The notes beneath the pieces are model-generated. The model was not told the origin of the DNA. It made no database searches and saw only the letters and a list, made by a program, of their open reading frames with translations. From contig NZ_JANJOU010000006.1 of assembly GCF_024594815.1 (NCBI RefSeq), positions 1-64,000 on the forward strand: DNA of 64,000 nucleotides. The letters run 5' to 3'. Below are positions 51,367-60,782 of the stretch, piece by piece. Position numbers and translations under genes: made by a program. Origin of the DNA: Roseomonas populi (lineage in GTDB: Bacteria > Pseudomonadota > Alphaproteobacteria > Acetobacterales > Acetobacteraceae). Position 1 is the first letter of the stretch, and every line of letters starts with the position of its first letter.

Positions 51367-52647
51367 TTGACCGACTGGAACGACAGCCGCGCCCGCGACG
51401 CCCTGCGCCGCCTCTTCGACGCCGCCGTCCGCAGCGCCGATCCCCGCGCCATCCTGAAGGACTTCCTGCCGGAGAGGCCGAAGGGCCGCGTGGTCGTGGT
51501 GGGCGCTGGCAAGTCCTCCGCCGTCATGGCAGCGGCGCTTGAGGATGCCTGGCCCGACGTTCCGATGACCGGCCTCGTCGTCACCCGATACGGCCACGCC
51601 GTGCCCACCCGGCACATCGAGGTGCTGGAAGCCTCCCACCCCGTTCCCGACGCAGCCGGCGAGGTTGCCGCTCGCCGCATCCTGCAGGCCGTCGGGGGCC
51701 TGGCGGAGGATGACCTCGTCCTCGCCCTCATCTCCGGCGGCGGCTCCGCCCTCATGCCGCTGGCCGCCCCCGGCCTGACCCTGGCGGACAAGCAGGCCGT
51801 CAACCGCGCCCTGCTGGCCTGCGGCGCCACCATCAACGAGATGAACGTCCTTCGCCGCCACCTCTCCGCCATCAAGGGCGGGCGCCTCGCGGCGGCGGCG
51901 CATCCCGCTCGCATGGTCACCCTCGCCATCTCGGATGTCCCCGGCGACGACCCGGCCGCTATCGCCTCCGGCCCAACCGTCCCGGACCCCAGCAGCTTCG
52001 AGGACGCGCGGCGCATCGTCGCCCGCTACGGCATCGACCTTCCCGCCCCCGTCCGCGCCCATCTGGAGGCGGCGGAGGAGGAAACCCCCAAGCCCGGCGA
52101 CCCGCGCCTCGCCCGCGCCGAGTACCGCCTGATCGCCACCCCCCTCATGGCCCTTCAGGCCGCCGCGAGAGAGGCGGAGGCGCTGGGCCTCGCCCCCCTC
52201 ATCCTCGGGGACGCGCTGGAAGGCGAGGCGCGGGAGGTCGGAACCCTCCTCGCCGGCATCGCCCGTTCCGTCGCTGCCCACGGCCAGCCGGTGGCCGGGC
52301 CCGCCGTCCTCCTCTCGGGCGGCGAGACCACGGTCACCCTCGGCGGTGCAAAGGGCGCGGGCGGCCGCAACGGCGAGTGCCTCCTCGGCCTCACCGCAGC
52401 CCTGGGCGGCCATCCCGGGATCTGGGCGCTGATGGGCGACACGGACGGGATCGACGGCGCCATGGACAATGCCGGCGCCATCGCCGCCCCGGATACCCTG
52501 TCCCGCAGCCGCGCCGCCGGCATGGATCCGATTGCGGCCTTGCACGCCCACCGCAGCCACGACGTCTTCAGGGTTCTGGACGACCTCGTCACCACCGGCC
52601 CCACCTTGACGAACGTCAACGACTTCCGGGCCATCATCATAGCTTAA
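51367..52647 (+). CDS. ttuD: Glycerate 2-kinase (MOFRL family)
   Basis: A 426-residue kinase that phosphorylates D-glycerate to 2-phosphoglycerate. Marks are VVVVGAGKSSAVMAAALE, ASHPVPDAAGE, LVLALISGGGSALMPLAAPG, INEMNVLRRHLSAIKGGRLA, ISDVPGDDPAAIASGPTVPD and the MOFRL end GGRNGECLLG with MGDTDGIDG. TTG start at 51367 after GAGGA. The product feeds enolase and then the pyruvate kinase encoded next. In tartrate loci of the ttu type this gene was first called a hydroxypyruvate reductase; sequence supports the kinase. Confidence 0.92.
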   Translation: MTDWNDSRARDALRRLFDAAVRSADPRAILKDFLPERPKGRVVVVGAGKSSAVMAAALEDAWPDVPMTGLVVTRYGHAVPTRHIEVLEASHPVPDAAGEVAARRILQAVGGLAEDDLVLALISGGGSALMPLAAPGLTLADKQAVNRALLACGATINEMNVLRRHLSAIKGGRLAAAAHPARMVTLAISDVPGDDPAAIASGPTVPDPSSFEDARRIVARYGIDLPAPVRAHLEAAEEETPKPGDPRLARAEYRLIATPLMALQAAAREAEALGLAPLILGDALEGEAREVGTLLAGIARSVAAHGQPVAGPAVLLSGGETTVTLGGAKGAGGRNGECLLGLTAALGGHPGIWALMGDTDGIDGAMDNAGAIAAPDTLSRSRAAGMDPIAALHAHRSHDVFRVLDDLVTTGPTLTNVNDFRAIIIA

Positions 52648-52682
52648 TAAATATAAGTCCGAAGGCCCTCGCATATGTAACT

Positions 52683-52704
52683 TAGGGCGCCTAACTTCGC
52701 CCTA
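52683..52704. promoter_or_regulatory. Palindrome abutting the HTH-pyruvate kinase start
   Basis: TAGGGCG-N8-CGCCCTA is a perfect 7-bp inverted repeat whose last base is the A of the ATG. It overlaps a second repeat TTAGG-GCG-CCTAA. Upstream lies an unusually AT-rich patch (52640-52680) with a possible -10 (TATGTA). A dimeric HTH protein bound here would block translation start and transcription. Confidence 0.6.
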
Positions 52705-54338
52705 TGCGCGACAAGCTCCTCGAAGACCTTCTCGCCCGCCGTGGCGCCGTCACCCGGATCGCCACCGGGCTCGGCATCTCCACCGCCGCTGTCTCCCAGT
52801 GGCGCCGCGTCCCCCCGGAGCGCGTGGAGGAGGTGGCCCGGATCATGGAGGTCCCGCCCGAAACCCTCCGCCGCCCGGTATTCGAGCAGATAGGAGGCCC
52901 CCGCTTGGCCAGCCGCATCCCCATCCGCCGCCGCCGCCGCACGAAGATGATCGCCACCCTCGGCCCGGCCAGCGCCGACCCGCAGGTGATCGAGCGGCTG
53001 TTCCGCGCCGGCGCCGACGTCTTCCGCCTCAACTTCTCCCACGGCAGCCACGAGGATCACGCCGCCCGTATCGCCACCATCCGCGAGATCGAGCGCCGCA
53101 CCGGCCGCCCCATCGGCATCCTGGCGGATGTCCAGGGCCCGAAGCTCCGCGTCGGCAAGTTCGGCGGCGGCCGCGTCCAGCTCCAGCAGGGCCAGTCCTT
53201 CCGCCTGGACCTCTCCCCCGTGCCCGGTGACGTGCGGCGCGTGCAGCTGCCCCACCCCGAGATCATCGCCGCCGCCCGCATCGGCACCACCCTGCTGCTG
53301 GATGACGGCAAGCTTCGCCTCGGCGTCGTTCGCCAGCGCGACGACCACCTGGAGACGGAAGTCCTCGTCGGCGGCGCCCTGTCCGACCGCAAGGGCGTGA
53401 ACGTGCCGGACGTGGTGCTGCCCATCCCCGCACTAACGGAGAAGGACCGCGCCGACCTCGACTTCGTGCTGGAGCAGGGCGTGGAGTTCATCGGCCTCTC
53501 CTTCGTCCAGCGCCCGGAGGACGTGGCCGAGGCCAAGGCCATCGCCAACGGCCGCGCCTGGATCATGGTGAAGATGGAGAAGCCACAGGCGGTGGAGCGG
53601 ATGGACGACATCCTCGACATCGCCGATGCCGTGATGGTCGCGCGCGGCGACCTCGGCGTGGAGTGCCCGCCGGAGGAGGTGCCGCTGATCCAGAAGCGCA
53701 TCGTCCGCGCCGCCCGCACCCGCGGCCTGCCCGTGGTGGTGGCCACCCAGATGCTGGAGAGCATGATCTCCGCACCCACGCCCACCCGCGCGGAGGCGTC
53801 CGACGTGGCGACCGCGGTGTTCGACGGCGCCGATGCCGTCATGCTCTCCGCCGAGACCGCGGCCGGCAGCTACCCCTACGAGGCGGTGAACATCATGGAC
53901 CGCATCGTCGCCCGGACCGAGCAGGACCCGGGCTGGCGCGCCATCACCGACAACAACCGCCCGGAGCCGCGCCACACCTCCTCCGACGCCATCGCCGCCG
54001 CCGCGCGCCAGGTGGCCAGCACCATCGACGCCGAGGCGATCGGCGCCTTCACCTCCACCGGCTCCACCGTGCTGCGCGTGGCACGGGAACGCCCCGCCGC
54101 CCCCATCATCGGCATGACGGCGAACGAGCGCACGGCACGCCGCCTCGCCCTCGTCTGGGGCGTGCATCCCGTGCTGAGCAAGGAACCGGCGAGCATGACG
54201 GACATGGTCGCCAAGGGCGTCCGCGCCGCGGCGAGCGAGGGCTTCGCGACCACCGGGGACGAGGTGGTGGTGGTCGCCGGCGTCCCCTTCGGCACGCCCG
54301 GCACCACCAACGCGCTGCGCGTGGCGGTCGTGGAGTAG
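52704..54338 (+). CDS. pyk: Pyruvate kinase with N-terminal YdaS/Cro-like helix-turn-helix
   Basis: A single 544-residue frame. Residues 1-60 read as a YdaS/Cro-type HTH: GAVTRIATGLGISTAAVSQW, then RRVPPERVEEVARIMEVPPETLRR. Residues 75-544 are a complete pyruvate kinase (normal length about 475): TKMIATLGPAS, FRLNFSHGSHEDH, DVQGPKLR, LSFVQRPEDV, VKMEKPQAV with catalytic Lys, MVARGDLGVE, ATQMLESM, TRAEASDVATAVFDGADAVMLSAETAAG, and the C-terminal domain. A TTG at 52905 (L68) with perfect GGAGG would give the enzyme alone. It makes pyruvate and ATP, and corresponds to ttuE of tartrate loci. The HTH may sense flux or autoregulate; this is inference. Confidence 0.9.
   Translation: MRDKLLEDLLARRGAVTRIATGLGISTAAVSQWRRVPPERVEEVARIMEVPPETLRRPVFEQIGGPRLASRIPIRRRRRTKMIATLGPASADPQVIERLFRAGADVFRLNFSHGSHEDHAARIATIREIERRTGRPIGILADVQGPKLRVGKFGGGRVQLQQGQSFRLDLSPVPGDVRRVQLPHPEIIAAARIGTTLLLDDGKLRLGVVRQRDDHLETEVLVGGALSDRKGVNVPDVVLPIPALTEKDRADLDFVLEQGVEFIGLSFVQRPEDVAEAKAIANGRAWIMVKMEKPQAVERMDDILDIADAVMVARGDLGVECPPEEVPLIQKRIVRAARTRGLPVVVATQMLESMISAPTPTRAEASDVATAVFDGADAVMLSAETAAGSYPYEAVNIMDRIVARTEQDPGWRAITDNNRPEPRHTSSDAIAAAARQVASTIDAEAIGAFTSTGSTVLRVARERPAAPIIGMTANERTARRLALVWGVHPVLSKEPASMTDMVAKGVRAAASEGFATTGDEVVVVAGVPFGTPGTTNALRVAVVE
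52893..52907 (+). promoter_or_regulatory. Internal ribosome site and TTG start within pyk
   Basis: GGAGG at 52893-52897, a 7-base spacer and in-frame TTG at 52905 would start a 477-residue protein (ASRIPIRRRRRTKMIATLGP) matching an ordinary pyruvate kinase. It is better placed than any site before the ATG at 52704. Confidence 0.6.
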
Positions 54339-54397
54339 CGCCCGCCCCCATTCACAGACCGGCCCGCGCGCCCGAGAATGCGGCGCCGGCCGGGACC

Positions 54398-54832
54398 ATG
54401 CGCCGGGTAATGAGGACGATGATGAAGCGTATGATGATGGCGGCCCGCTGGCTTCCCATGGTGGCCGTGGCCGGGCTGTCCCTGGCCGCCGCGCCCGCCC
54501 AGGCTCAGCGCAACGGCCTCTACGAGGTGAACGGCGTCAGCCCGGAAGGCACCGCCTACAACGGCACCATGATCATGCAGCAGGTCGGCCTCGCCTCCTG
54601 GCGCGTCGCGTGGCAGGTCGGCGAGGCGCGGTTCGAGGGATACGCCATGTCCGCCGGCCCGAGCTTCGCGATCGGCTTCACCGTGGCCGAGCGTCCGGGC
54701 ATCGCGATCTTCCAGCGCGCCGATGACGGCAGCCTCAACGGCCAGTGGACCATCGTCGGCAGCAGCGGCATCGGCACGGAAACGCTGACCCCGCGCGACC
54801 GCCCGAGCGGCGCGCCCGCCGCACCGCGCTAG
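54398..54832 (+). CDS. Small periplasmic protein of unknown function
   Basis: About 144 residues. It has a Met/Arg-rich start with several possible ATGs (54398, 54410, 54419), then a signal peptide ending AAAPAQAQ. A beta-rich mature domain follows (RNGLYEVNGVSPEGTAYNGTMIMQQVGLASWRVAWQVGEARFEGYAM). The repeated G-x-Y-x-G and aromatic pattern suggests a small beta-barrel or lipocalin-like fold, but no named family is recognised. It lies 59 bases after pyk on the same strand and 25 bases before a membrane protein gene. Confidence 0.7.
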   Translation: MRRVMRTMMKRMMMAARWLPMVAVAGLSLAAAPAQAQRNGLYEVNGVSPEGTAYNGTMIMQQVGLASWRVAWQVGEARFEGYAMSAGPSFAIGFTVAERPGIAIFQRADDGSLNGQWTIVGSSGIGTETLTPRDRPSGAPAAPR

Positions 54833-54857
54833 CCCTGCGAGCGGCGCGCGAGACACC

Positions 54858-55553
54858 GTGCCGGCCGCCCTCCTCCCTCTGGCCGTCGCGGCGCTCGGCT
54901 GGGCGGTGCTGCTTGCCGCGGGACCTCGGGCGGGGCTCGCCGCCTATCCCCTCGCGCCGCTGCTCTACCTCTTGCCCTGGCTCGGCCTCGGCTCCGCGCC
55001 GGCCGGACGGGTCACGATCGCCACGATCCTCGTGATGGCCATCTTCCTCTTCGTCGTCCCCCTCGGCCTTCCGGTTGGGCTGATGGCAGGAACCGCGCTG
55101 GCCTGGTCGGCGGCTGCCGTGCTGGCCTGGCTCGGGGCCGAGCCCACCGGCGTCTCCAGCCTCTGGGGCTTCGCGTTGGTCTCGCTCTGGTTCGGGCCGC
55201 CGATCATCCTGGCCGGTGCCGCTCTCGCCCACATGGCCCATGTCGTGCGCGGCTGGGCGGAGCGCGCGCCGGCCCGCGCCCCGGGGGGAACCGCTGCTGG
55301 CGGCGCACTGGCCGCCCTTGCCATCACCTACGCCATCACGATCCGCCTGGGAGGCTCAGCGGAGGCGCTCCTGCCCTTCGTGGTCCTGCTCGTCGGCTTC
55401 GCGCCGCACGCCCTGCTCACCCGGCACGAAGGCATGCCCGGCGTCCTTCGCCTGCTGCTCGTCGCCACGATCGTCGTCACGTTGCCGCTCCTGCTGCTCG
55501 CATCCGGACCCGCGCCCCTTCCAACCGAGTTCGAGGGCGGGCTGTCCACCTGA
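54858..55553 (+). CDS. Predicted integral membrane protein of unknown function
   Basis: A 231-residue hydrophobic protein with about seven TM segments (for example LLPLAVAALGWAVLLAA, TIATILVMAIFLFVVPLGLPVGL and LLVATIVVTLPLLLLA). No catalytic or transport motif is recognised. GTG start at 54858, with a weak ribosome site. It is on the same strand as the preceding periplasmic protein, with a 25-base gap, so they may be made together. Confidence 0.65.
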   Translation: MPAALLPLAVAALGWAVLLAAGPRAGLAAYPLAPLLYLLPWLGLGSAPAGRVTIATILVMAIFLFVVPLGLPVGLMAGTALAWSAAAVLAWLGAEPTGVSSLWGFALVSLWFGPPIILAGAALAHMAHVVRGWAERAPARAPGGTAAGGALAALAITYAITIRLGGSAEALLPFVVLLVGFAPHALLTRHEGMPGVLRLLLVATIVVTLPLLLLASGPAPLPTEFEGGLST

Positions 55554-55555
55554 TC

Positions 55556-55600
55556 GACGCGCCGCGACCAGTGCGCCAAACGGTTCAGGACGCGCCGCGA
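55556..55600. repeat. 12-bp direct repeat
   Basis: GACGCGCCGCGA occurs at 55556-55567 and 55589-55600, 33 bp apart (about three helical turns), in the short gap between two convergent genes of unknown function. It may be chance in GC-rich DNA. Confidence 0.3.
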
Positions 55601-55621
55601 TGGGGGCCGGCAACCTCCTCC

Positions 55622-55876
55622 TCAGCCCGCCAGGAACACCCGCCAGAGCCCCACCAGCAGGGCCACCACGGCGCCCAGCACCGTGACCCAGAGCAGCAGC
55701 CGCACCGCCCGCAGCCGCGCGGCGCCCCGCCGCTCCTCCTCGGTCCAGAGCTCCTTCGGCGCCTGGGTGTCCCAGGGCGCCTGGTCAATCCCGGCGAACC
55801 GGTCCACCGCCGCCTCCCGCGGAGGGTGGGACCCCTTCTTCCTGAAGACGTTGTCATAGGTCGAATGGCGTTGCAC
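55622..55876 (-). CDS. Small single-TM protein of unknown function
   Basis: An 84-residue protein with a soluble polar N-terminus (MQRHSTYDNVFRKKGSHPPR, then a WTEEERRGAARLRAV stretch) and one C-terminal TM helix (LLLWVTVLGAVVALLVGLWRVFLAG). The layout suggests a tail-anchored inner-membrane protein. No family is recognised. It reads away from the Ada gene region, and the ATG has a GGGAGGT stretch upstream. Confidence 0.6.
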   Translation of the reverse strand: MQRHSTYDNVFRKKGSHPPREAAVDRFAGIDQAPWDTQAPKELWTEEERRGAARLRAVRLLLWVTVLGAVVALLVGLWRVFLAG

Positions 55877-55977
55877 GCGCCCTGACCTCCCTGTTGCACC
55901 TTATGCAAGCCCCATCATCCGCATTCGCGCGCAACGGACAATCCACTCCGCGTGAGATCGCGGCGCGGCGCGGGGCC

Positions 55978-57060
55978 TCACGCCGCCCCGCCGCGCTCCC
56001 GCGCCAGGAGCGCCGCCTTGCGCGGCAAGCCCCAGCGATACCCGCGCAGCGATCCGTCCCGGCCCACCACGCGGTGGCAGGGCACGGCCAGTGCCACGCC
56101 GTTGTCAGCGCAGGCCCGCGCCACCGCGCGCGCCCCGCGCGGCAGGCCCAGTTCCCCCGCCAGCGCGGCGTAGTCCGTGGTGGTGCCGGACGGGATGGCC
56201 CGAAGCGCCTCCCACACGCGCCGCTGGAAAGCGGTGCCGCGCAGGTCCAGCGGCAGGTCCAGCGCGCCGCGCGGCTCCTCCATCCAGTCGAGCACCCGCG
56301 CAACCGCCGCCCGCACCGCCTCGTCCGCCGGCTCGATCCGCGCCTGCGGGAAGCGGGCGGCGAGCGAGGCCCGCAGCGCCGCCTGGTCATCGCCCAGTTC
56401 AATGGCGCAGACGCCGCGCCCGGTCATCCCCACCATCACCAGCCCCAGCGGGCCGTTGCCGAAGGCCACGCGGATCACCTCCCCCGCCCCGCCCCGCCGC
56501 GCCACGCCCGGGGTCATGCCCAGCATCCGCGCGCCGTCCTCATACACGCGGCTCTCGCTGCCGATCCCCGCCTCCGCCACCGCGTCCACAACCCGCCCGC
56601 CGGAGGCCAGCGCATCGCCCAGCCGGCGGGTCCGCAGCGCCGCCGAGAAGGCGTGGGGCGTCACCCCCGCCACCTCCCGGAACAGCCGCAGAAAGTGATG
56701 GCGTGCGTAGCCCGCCTTCCCGGCCAGCGCGGCGAGGGACGGCACCGGCTCCCCGGCCTCCGCCGCCGCCTCGATGGCAGCGCAGGCCGCGCGCACGGCG
56801 GCAGCGTGAATCGCCGCCCGCTCTCCCGCCGGGTCGCAGCGCAGGCAGGGCCGGAATCCCGCCTCGCCCGCCTCCGCCACGCTGGAGAAGTAGCGCGCGT
56901 GCCGCCGCAACGGCGGCCGGGCCGGGCAGCCGAAGCGGCAGACGACGCCCTGCGTCGTCACGCCGTAGAAGCGGCCGGGCAATGGATCCCGCCGGAGCAG
57001 CGCCTGCCACAGCGCCTCGTCATCGGAGGGGATGGGGATCAGCTCGGGTGTGTCTCGCAT
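55978..57060 (-). CDS. ada: Bifunctional Ada: methylated-DNA repair protein and transcriptional activator
   Basis: A 360-residue protein that repairs alkylated DNA and activates its own regulon. The N-terminal zinc domain has C41, C45, C72 and C75 (VVCRFGCPARPP, FRPCLRCDP); C41 is expected to accept methyl from phosphotriesters. A middle AraC-type HTH follows (LAALAGKAGYARHHFLRLFREVAGVTPHAF). The C-terminal O6-alkylguanine transferase has active C328 in VPCHRVVG and the preceding VWEALRAIPSGTTTDYAALA. The ATG at 57060 follows GGGGGAGA. An adjacent alkA gene is not seen. Confidence 0.93.
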   Translation of the reverse strand: MRDTPELIPIPSDDEALWQALLRRDPLPGRFYGVTTQGVVCRFGCPARPPLRRHARYFSSVAEAGEAGFRPCLRCDPAGERAAIHAAAVRAACAAIEAAAEAGEPVPSLAALAGKAGYARHHFLRLFREVAGVTPHAFSAALRTRRLGDALASGGRVVDAVAEAGIGSESRVYEDGARMLGMTPGVARRGGAGEVIRVAFGNGPLGLVMVGMTGRGVCAIELGDDQAALRASLAARFPQARIEPADEAVRAAVARVLDWMEEPRGALDLPLDLRGTAFQRRVWEALRAIPSGTTTDYAALAGELGLPRGARAVARACADNGVALAVPCHRVVGRDGSLRGYRWGLPRKAALLARERGGAA

Positions 57061-57134
57061 GAGGCTTTCTCCCCCGCCCGGCCCCGCAAGGGCCATCCGG
57101 CCGTTGCGCCGGAATGACGCCCCGGGCCGCCCTG

Positions 57135-57764
57135 CTAGGTGGCGTCCCCCTGCGCCCGCCGCGCCATGTCCCGGCGCCGCGCCGTGCCGCCCGCCAGGCG
57201 CGGGTTGATCTTCAGCGCCGCGTCCAGGCTCCGAAGGGCCCCGGCCAGGTCCCCCGCATCCTCCTGGATGTCGGCCAGCGCGAGGAGCGCGCCGAAATGC
57301 CGGGGCTCCAGCCGCAGCGCCTCCCGCAGGTCGGCTGCCGCCGCCTGGCGCTCACCCGCCGCCGCCTGGGCCTGGGCCCGCAGCACCCAGGATTCCGGGA
57401 AGTCCGGCTGCAGGGTGATCGCGGCGTCCAGGTCCTCCACCGCGCTGCCCGGGTCGTTGGCCTCCATCGCCCGCAACCCCTTCCGCAGCAGCAGGCCCAC
57501 CGCCGGGGTGCCCCCTTCGGCCCAGAGCGCCTGGATGCGTGCCTGCAGCGGCGCCGCCGCCTCGTCGCTCGGCGCCTGGGGCAGGGCGTCCAGCAGCCGG
57601 TCCAGCTCCGCCCGCCTCGCCTCCGCCGCGCCCGGCTTCGGCACGGGCACGGCGAGGGGCGGCACCGCCGGCCCCACCCCCGCCCCGCCACCCGGCACGG
57701 GCAGCACCTGTGCGGATGCGCCCGCCGAGAGAAGCAGCCCCGCCATCACAGCCCAGCGCATCAT
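57135..57764 (-). CDS. Exported TPR-repeat protein
   Basis: A 209-residue periplasmic protein with a signal peptide (MMRWAVMAGLLLSAGASAQ), a Pro/Val-rich spacer and about three tetratricopeptide repeats (NDPGSAVEDLDAAITLQPDF, GERQAAAADLREALRLEPRH, GDLAGALRSLDAALKINPRL). TPRs mediate protein contacts; no enzyme domain is present. It lies 62 bases after glcF on the same strand. The second in-frame ATG is directly adjacent. Confidence 0.8.
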   Translation of the reverse strand: MMRWAVMAGLLLSAGASAQVLPVPGGGAGVGPAVPPLAVPVPKPGAAEARRAELDRLLDALPQAPSDEAAAPLQARIQALWAEGGTPAVGLLLRKGLRAMEANDPGSAVEDLDAAITLQPDFPESWVLRAQAQAAAGERQAAAADLREALRLEPRHFGALLALADIQEDAGDLAGALRSLDAALKINPRLAGGTARRRDMARRAQGDAT

Positions 57765-57826
57765 CCACCCTCTCCCGCCGAGACCAGGACCGGAAGATGG
57801 GGCCGGCGCCCCCGGCGCGCCAAGGC

Positions 57827-59155
57827 TCAGGCCGTCCCGGCCCGCTCCCGCAGGGCCGCAACCGCCGCCGGCGCCGGGCCGCCCGCCATCCAGTCCAGCA
57901 GCTCCACCGTGTGCGCCACCGGCATCCCGCCGCCGAGCTGCGTCAGGCACCCGATGTTGCCCGATGCGACGAGGTCCGCCCCCGTCGCCGCCAGGTGGTC
58001 CAGCTTGCGCTCTCTCAGCCGCCCCGCGATCTCCGGCTGCAGGATGTTGTAGGTGCCCGCGCTTCCGCAGCAGAGATGGGCCTCCGCCGGCACGCGCACG
58101 TCGAACCCCGCCCGCTCCAGCAGCGCCTTCGGCACGCCCGTGATCCGCTGCCCGTGCTGGAGGGAGCAGGCCGCGTGATAGGCCACCGCGATCCCCGGCC
58201 TCTCGCGCACGGGGTCGTACCCGAACGCTTCCAGCACCTCGGACACGTCCTTCGCCAGTTCCGCCACCAGCGCCGCCTTGTCGCGCAGCCCCGGCTCCGC
58301 CTCGCGGAACATGTGGCCGTAATCCTTCACCGTGGTACCGCAGCCGGAGGCGTTCACCACGATCGCGTCCAGCCCCTCCCCGCGCGCCTCGGCCGCCCAG
58401 ACCTCGATGTTGCGGCGTGCCTGGGCATGGGAGGAACCCTGCTTGCCCATGTGGTGGGTCAGCGCGCCGCAACAGCCCTGCCCCGCCGTCACCACCACCT
58501 CGATCCCCATGCGCGTCAGCAGCCGGATCGTCGCCTCGTTGATGGAGGGTGCCAGCACCGTCTGCGCGCAGCCCGTCAGCAGCGCCACACGCCCGCGGCG
58601 CCGCCCCTCCGCGCGATGCACCATGGGCTTCGCGGATTCACCGGGTTCCGGCACCGCCTCCGGCGCCAGGTCCAGCATCGCCCGCAACCGCTTCGCCGTC
58701 ATGGACGCCCCGCCGAATAGCCCCCGCAGCGGCCGCGCCAGCCGCGCGCTGGCCAGCGCCGCGCGGAAGAGCCGGGGCCGCGGCAGCACCAGAGACAGCA
58801 CGGCGCGGATGCCGCGCTCCATCAATGGCCGGCTGTACGTCTTCTCGATGTGGCTCCGCGCATGGTCCACCAGGTGCATGTAGTTCACGCCGCTCGGGCA
58901 GGTGGTCATGCAGGAGAGACAGGAGAGGCAGCGGTCCACGTGCCGCACCTCCTCCTCCCGCGCCGCGCGGCCGGATTCCAGCATGTCCTTAATGAGGTAG
59001 ATGCGCCCGCGCGGGCTATCCAGCTCGTCGCCCAGCAGCACGAAGGTCGGGCAGGTGGCCGTGCAGAAGCCGCAATGCACGCAGGTGCGAAGAATCCCGT
59101 TGGACTCGCGGATGTCGGGATCAGCCAGCTGCGCCGCCGTGAACTCGGTTCTCAT
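57827..59155 (-). CDS. glcF: Glycolate oxidase iron-sulfur subunit
   Basis: A 442-residue electron-transfer subunit. Two 4Fe-4S ferredoxin motifs are C25/C28/C31/C35 ([12 protein letters not shown]) and C76/C79/C82/C86 ([12 protein letters not shown]). Two CCG-type domains follow ([26 protein letters not shown]). In the usual enzyme GlcD and GlcE carry the flavin and oxidise glycolate to glyoxylate. Here no glcD or glcE lies next to it, so either they are elsewhere or the subunit serves another dehydrogenase. A GGGGGC/GCCCCC hairpin lies in its leader. Confidence 0.9.
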   Translation of the reverse strand: MRTEFTAAQLADPDIRESNGILRTCVHCGFCTATCPTFVLLGDELDSPRGRIYLIKDMLESGRAAREEEVRHVDRCLSCLSCMTTCPSGVNYMHLVDHARSHIEKTYSRPLMERGIRAVLSLVLPRPRLFRAALASARLARPLRGLFGGASMTAKRLRAMLDLAPEAVPEPGESAKPMVHRAEGRRRGRVALLTGCAQTVLAPSINEATIRLLTRMGIEVVVTAGQGCCGALTHHMGKQGSSHAQARRNIEVWAAEARGEGLDAIVVNASGCGTTVKDYGHMFREAEPGLRDKAALVAELAKDVSEVLEAFGYDPVRERPGIAVAYHAACSLQHGQRITGVPKALLERAGFDVRVPAEAHLCCGSAGTYNILQPEIAGRLRERKLDHLAATGADLVASGNIGCLTQLGGGMPVAHTVELLDWMAGGPAPAAVAALRERAGTA

Positions 59156-59182
59156 CCGTTTCCCCGTCCGACAAATCGTGAC

Positions 59183-59199
59183 GGGGGCAACCCGCCCCC
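59183..59199. repeat. Hairpin in the glcF leader
   Basis: GGGGGC-AACCC-GCCCCC forms a perfect 6-bp stem 28 bases before the glcF start. The 333-base gap between glcF and purA otherwise holds only a possible small gene and a terminator. Confidence 0.35.
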
Positions 59200-59272
59200 G
59201 CCGCGTCCCGTTCTCCGCACACTAGAACAAGCTTTGACCACGGCCAAAACAAGACAGGAACGCCAACCCAGA

Positions 59273-59470
59273 ATGCCGACGCTTTCCACCCAGCAAACCC
59301 GCCCCCTGAGGCCGGACGCACTGCGCCTCGGCCCCGAAGAGGCCCGCCGCCAGGCCGCGCTCCTGGCCACTCCGGGCCAGGCGGGCCGGCTCTATCCCGG
59401 AGATGGCGGCGGTTCCCTGCCAGCAGCCGGAGCGAGCCCGCTCCGTGCGGATCGGCAGGAGGGGCGCTGA
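59273..59470 (+). CDS. Possible small protein, unknown function
   Basis: A 65-residue frame between divergent glcF and convergent purA, rich in Arg, Leu, Pro and Gly ([20 protein letters not shown]). It has no TM segment or known motif. The ribosome site is weak (AGGA 13 bases upstream), but the stop falls in the loop of a strong terminator hairpin, which argues for a real plus-strand transcript. Could be a chance frame. Confidence 0.35.
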   Translation: MPTLSTQQTRPLRPDALRLGPEEARRQAALLATPGQAGRLYPGDGGGSLPAAGASPLRADRQEGR

Positions 59471-59480
59471 TCGCCCCTCC
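59458..59480. terminator. Bidirectional terminator between the small ORF and purA
   Basis: A perfect 9-bp stem GGAGGGGCG/CGCCCCTCC with a 5-base loop lies 8 bases after the purA stop on the minus strand. On the plus strand it is followed by CCCCTTCTCC. Confidence 0.6.
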
Positions 59481-59488
59481 CCCTTCTC

Positions 59489-60778
<1,290 letters not shown>

Positions 60779-60782
60779 GGCC

